Positions 5,346 through 6,322 of a DNA stretch of 6,322 bases are shown here, one piece after another (position 1 is the stretch's first letter; every line of letters starts with the position of its first letter). The stretch lies in the NCBI GenBank assembly GCA_019417125.1, contig DXVZ01000142.1, positions 1-6,322 of the forward strand, read 5' to 3'. The notes below the pieces were generated by a model, which was not told the DNA's origin, searched no databases, and saw only the letters and a program-made list of their open reading frames with translations. Made by a program: the position numbers and the translations under genes. The DNA is from Phascolarctobacterium sp. Lineage in GTDB: Bacteria > Bacillota > Negativicutes > Acidaminococcales > Acidaminococcaceae.

Positions 5346-6242
5346 TTATTCAATGTTCTGTATCTGTTCCCTGATTTTTTCAATTTCCGCCTTAATGTCC
5401 ACTACCAGTTGGGCAATGGTATAATCGTTAGCCTTAGAAGCGATGGTATTTGCCTCGCGGTTAAACTCCTGCACCAAAAAGTCCAGTTTGCGCCCTACCG
5501 GCTGGTCAAGGTTGATAATTTCGCGGAACTGCTTAATATGGCTTTTTAAACGGACTATTTCTTCGGTAATGCTGGTGCGGTCAGCAAAAATGGCAACCTC
5601 CTGCAATAAGCGTTCCGGCTCTACCGACTGGTTGTATTTTTCCAGCAAATCGTTAATGCGTTCGCTCAAACGCTCCTGGTATTCTTCCACCACCTGCGGT
5701 GAACGCGCTTCAATCTGCAAAAGTTTTTCTTCAATCAGCGCGGCGCGCTTAATAAAATCACCGTAAATATTGCCGCCTTCTGTTTCGCGCATGGCGACAA
5801 GGTTGCTTATCGCCTGCTGCAAAGCCTGCTCCAGCTGCGGCCATATAGATTCCACGTCAAAGAAGCCTTCTTTAACGCTGATAACGTCCGGGCAGCGTGC
5901 AAGGTACAGCACCTCTGCCTGCTCGGCAAGTTTGCAATCCAGCCCCGCCGCTGCGGCAACCTCCTGCAAAGCGTTATGGTAAGCAGCTGCCAGCGGCTTA
6001 TCTACTTTAACGGTACAAAGCCCGTCGTTAACGTAATCTGCCGTAATAAAAACATCTATGCGCCCACGGTTAATACTGCGCAAAATAGTTTTGCGTATCC
6101 TGTCCTCCAGGGGATTTAAAAAGCGCGGCAGGCGGATAGCGACTTCGTTATAACGGTGGTTCACCGTTTTCATCTCTATCGTTACCGAAAACTTTTCATC
6201 CTCATATTCGCCGCGGCCAAACCCAGTCATACTTTTAAGCAA
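5346..6242 (-). CDS. yicC: YicC/YloC family endoribonuclease
   Basis: YicC-type proteins are stress-linked endoribonucleases; in Escherichia coli YicC has been tied to degradation of the small RNA RyhB. The 298-residue product has the normal family length. The N-terminal domain shows SMTGFGRGEY at 4-13, TVNHRYNEVAIRLPR at 26-40 and RGRIDVFI at 59-66. The C-terminal DUF1732 part shows MRETEGGNIYGDF at 151-163, DRTSITEEIVRLKSHIKQF at 221-239 and the signature PVGRKLDFLVQEFNREAN, starting at 248, with NTIASKAND at 265-273. The middle (about 165-210) is rich in Glu, Leu and Gln and probably helical. The start is TTG at 6242, 7 bases after GGGAGG; the in-frame ATG at 6230 would be 19 bases away and would drop the usual residues before SMTGFG. 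It is the first gene of the cluster in this window. Confidence 0.95.
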   Translation of the reverse strand: MLKSMTGFGRGEYEDEKFSVTIEMKTVNHRYNEVAIRLPRFLNPLEDRIRKTILRSINRGRIDVFITADYVNDGLCTVKVDKPLAAAYHNALQEVAAAAGLDCKLAEQAEVLYLARCPDVISVKEGFFDVESIWPQLEQALQQAISNLVAMRETEGGNIYGDFIKRAALIEEKLLQIEARSPQVVEEYQERLSERINDLLEKYNQSVEPERLLQEVAIFADRTSITEEIVRLKSHIKQFREIINLDQPVGRKLDFLVQEFNREANTIASKANDYTIAQLVVDIKAEIEKIREQIQNIE

Positions 6243-6249
6243 AATAAAA

Positions 6250-6255
6250 CCTCCC
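6250..6255 (-). promoter_or_regulatory. Ribosome binding site supporting the TTG start of yicC
   Basis: GGGAGG on the minus strand, 7 bases before TTG 6242 and 19 bases before the alternative ATG 6230, so it favours TTG. Confidence 0.7.
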
Positions 6256-6308
6256 GCCGCATTTCTAAAATGATAAATTTGTTGTATACTTATTCTTGAA
6301 ATAATATT

Positions 6309-6314
6309 ATTATA
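6309..6314 (-). promoter_or_regulatory. Probable -10 box of the yicC operon promoter
   Basis: A perfect TATAAT on the minus strand, about 67 bases before the yicC start codon. Its -35 box would fall beyond the right edge, so the promoter cannot be confirmed. The surrounding 6260-6322 stretch is AT-rich with no other recognised element; a TATACA at 6288-6283 lacks a matching -35. Confidence 0.4.
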
Positions 6315-6322
6315 CCTTATTC

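Noticed and set aside
6300..6311. AATAATATTATT palindrome near the right edge
   Set aside because: It is pure A/T, in an AT-rich promoter region, and such palindromes are expected by chance there; no operator family is indicated.

Overview
The window looks like a core chromosomal segment from a low-to-mid GC member of the Bacillota (Firmicutes). Evidence for this: the gene order yicC-remA-gmk-rpoZ-coaBC-(metK)-priA, the presence of RemA (DUF370), purine-rich AGGAGG-type ribosome binding sites, and a SAM-I (S-box) riboswitch ahead of metK. A Negativicutes host is possible from the overall look of the proteins and the metK placement, but that is a guess; the window alone cannot settle it.

Every supported gene is on the minus strand, so transcription runs from right to left. 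At the right edge (6322-6243) there is a short AT-rich leader with a TATAAT box. Then come yicC (RNase-like YicC/YloC family), remA (DNA-binding regulator of matrix and osmotic genes), gmk (guanylate kinase), rpoZ (RNA polymerase omega) and coaBC (two-step 4'-phosphopantetheine synthesis). These five are spaced 5 to 24 bases apart, which is typical of one operon. Three of them (yicC, gmk, coaBC) appear to start with TTG, each at good distance from a strong Shine-Dalgarno sequence.

Between coaBC and metK (2797-3011) lies a complete regulatory module: a TTGCCT-17-TATAAT promoter, a SAM-I riboswitch aptamer, an antiterminator/terminator switch with a U6 run, and the metK ribosome binding site. 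metK encodes S-adenosylmethionine synthetase, so this is product feedback: SAM bound to the leader should stop transcription of metK. metK carries an apparent single-base deletion at about 1910-1914, which breaks an otherwise perfectly conserved protein. A sequencing or assembly error is the simplest explanation. metK ends with an 11-bp intrinsic terminator (1556-1600).

The left third (1-1497) is the N-terminal 499 codons of priA, the primosomal helicase that restarts stalled replication forks. It runs off the left edge inside its zinc-binding region.

I found no mobile element, CRISPR array, tRNA, rRNA or defence system, and no new biological system. No stretch longer than about 215 bases lacks a gene. 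The points most worth a second look are the metK frame break, the metK regulatory module set into a housekeeping cluster, and the cluster of TTG starts.
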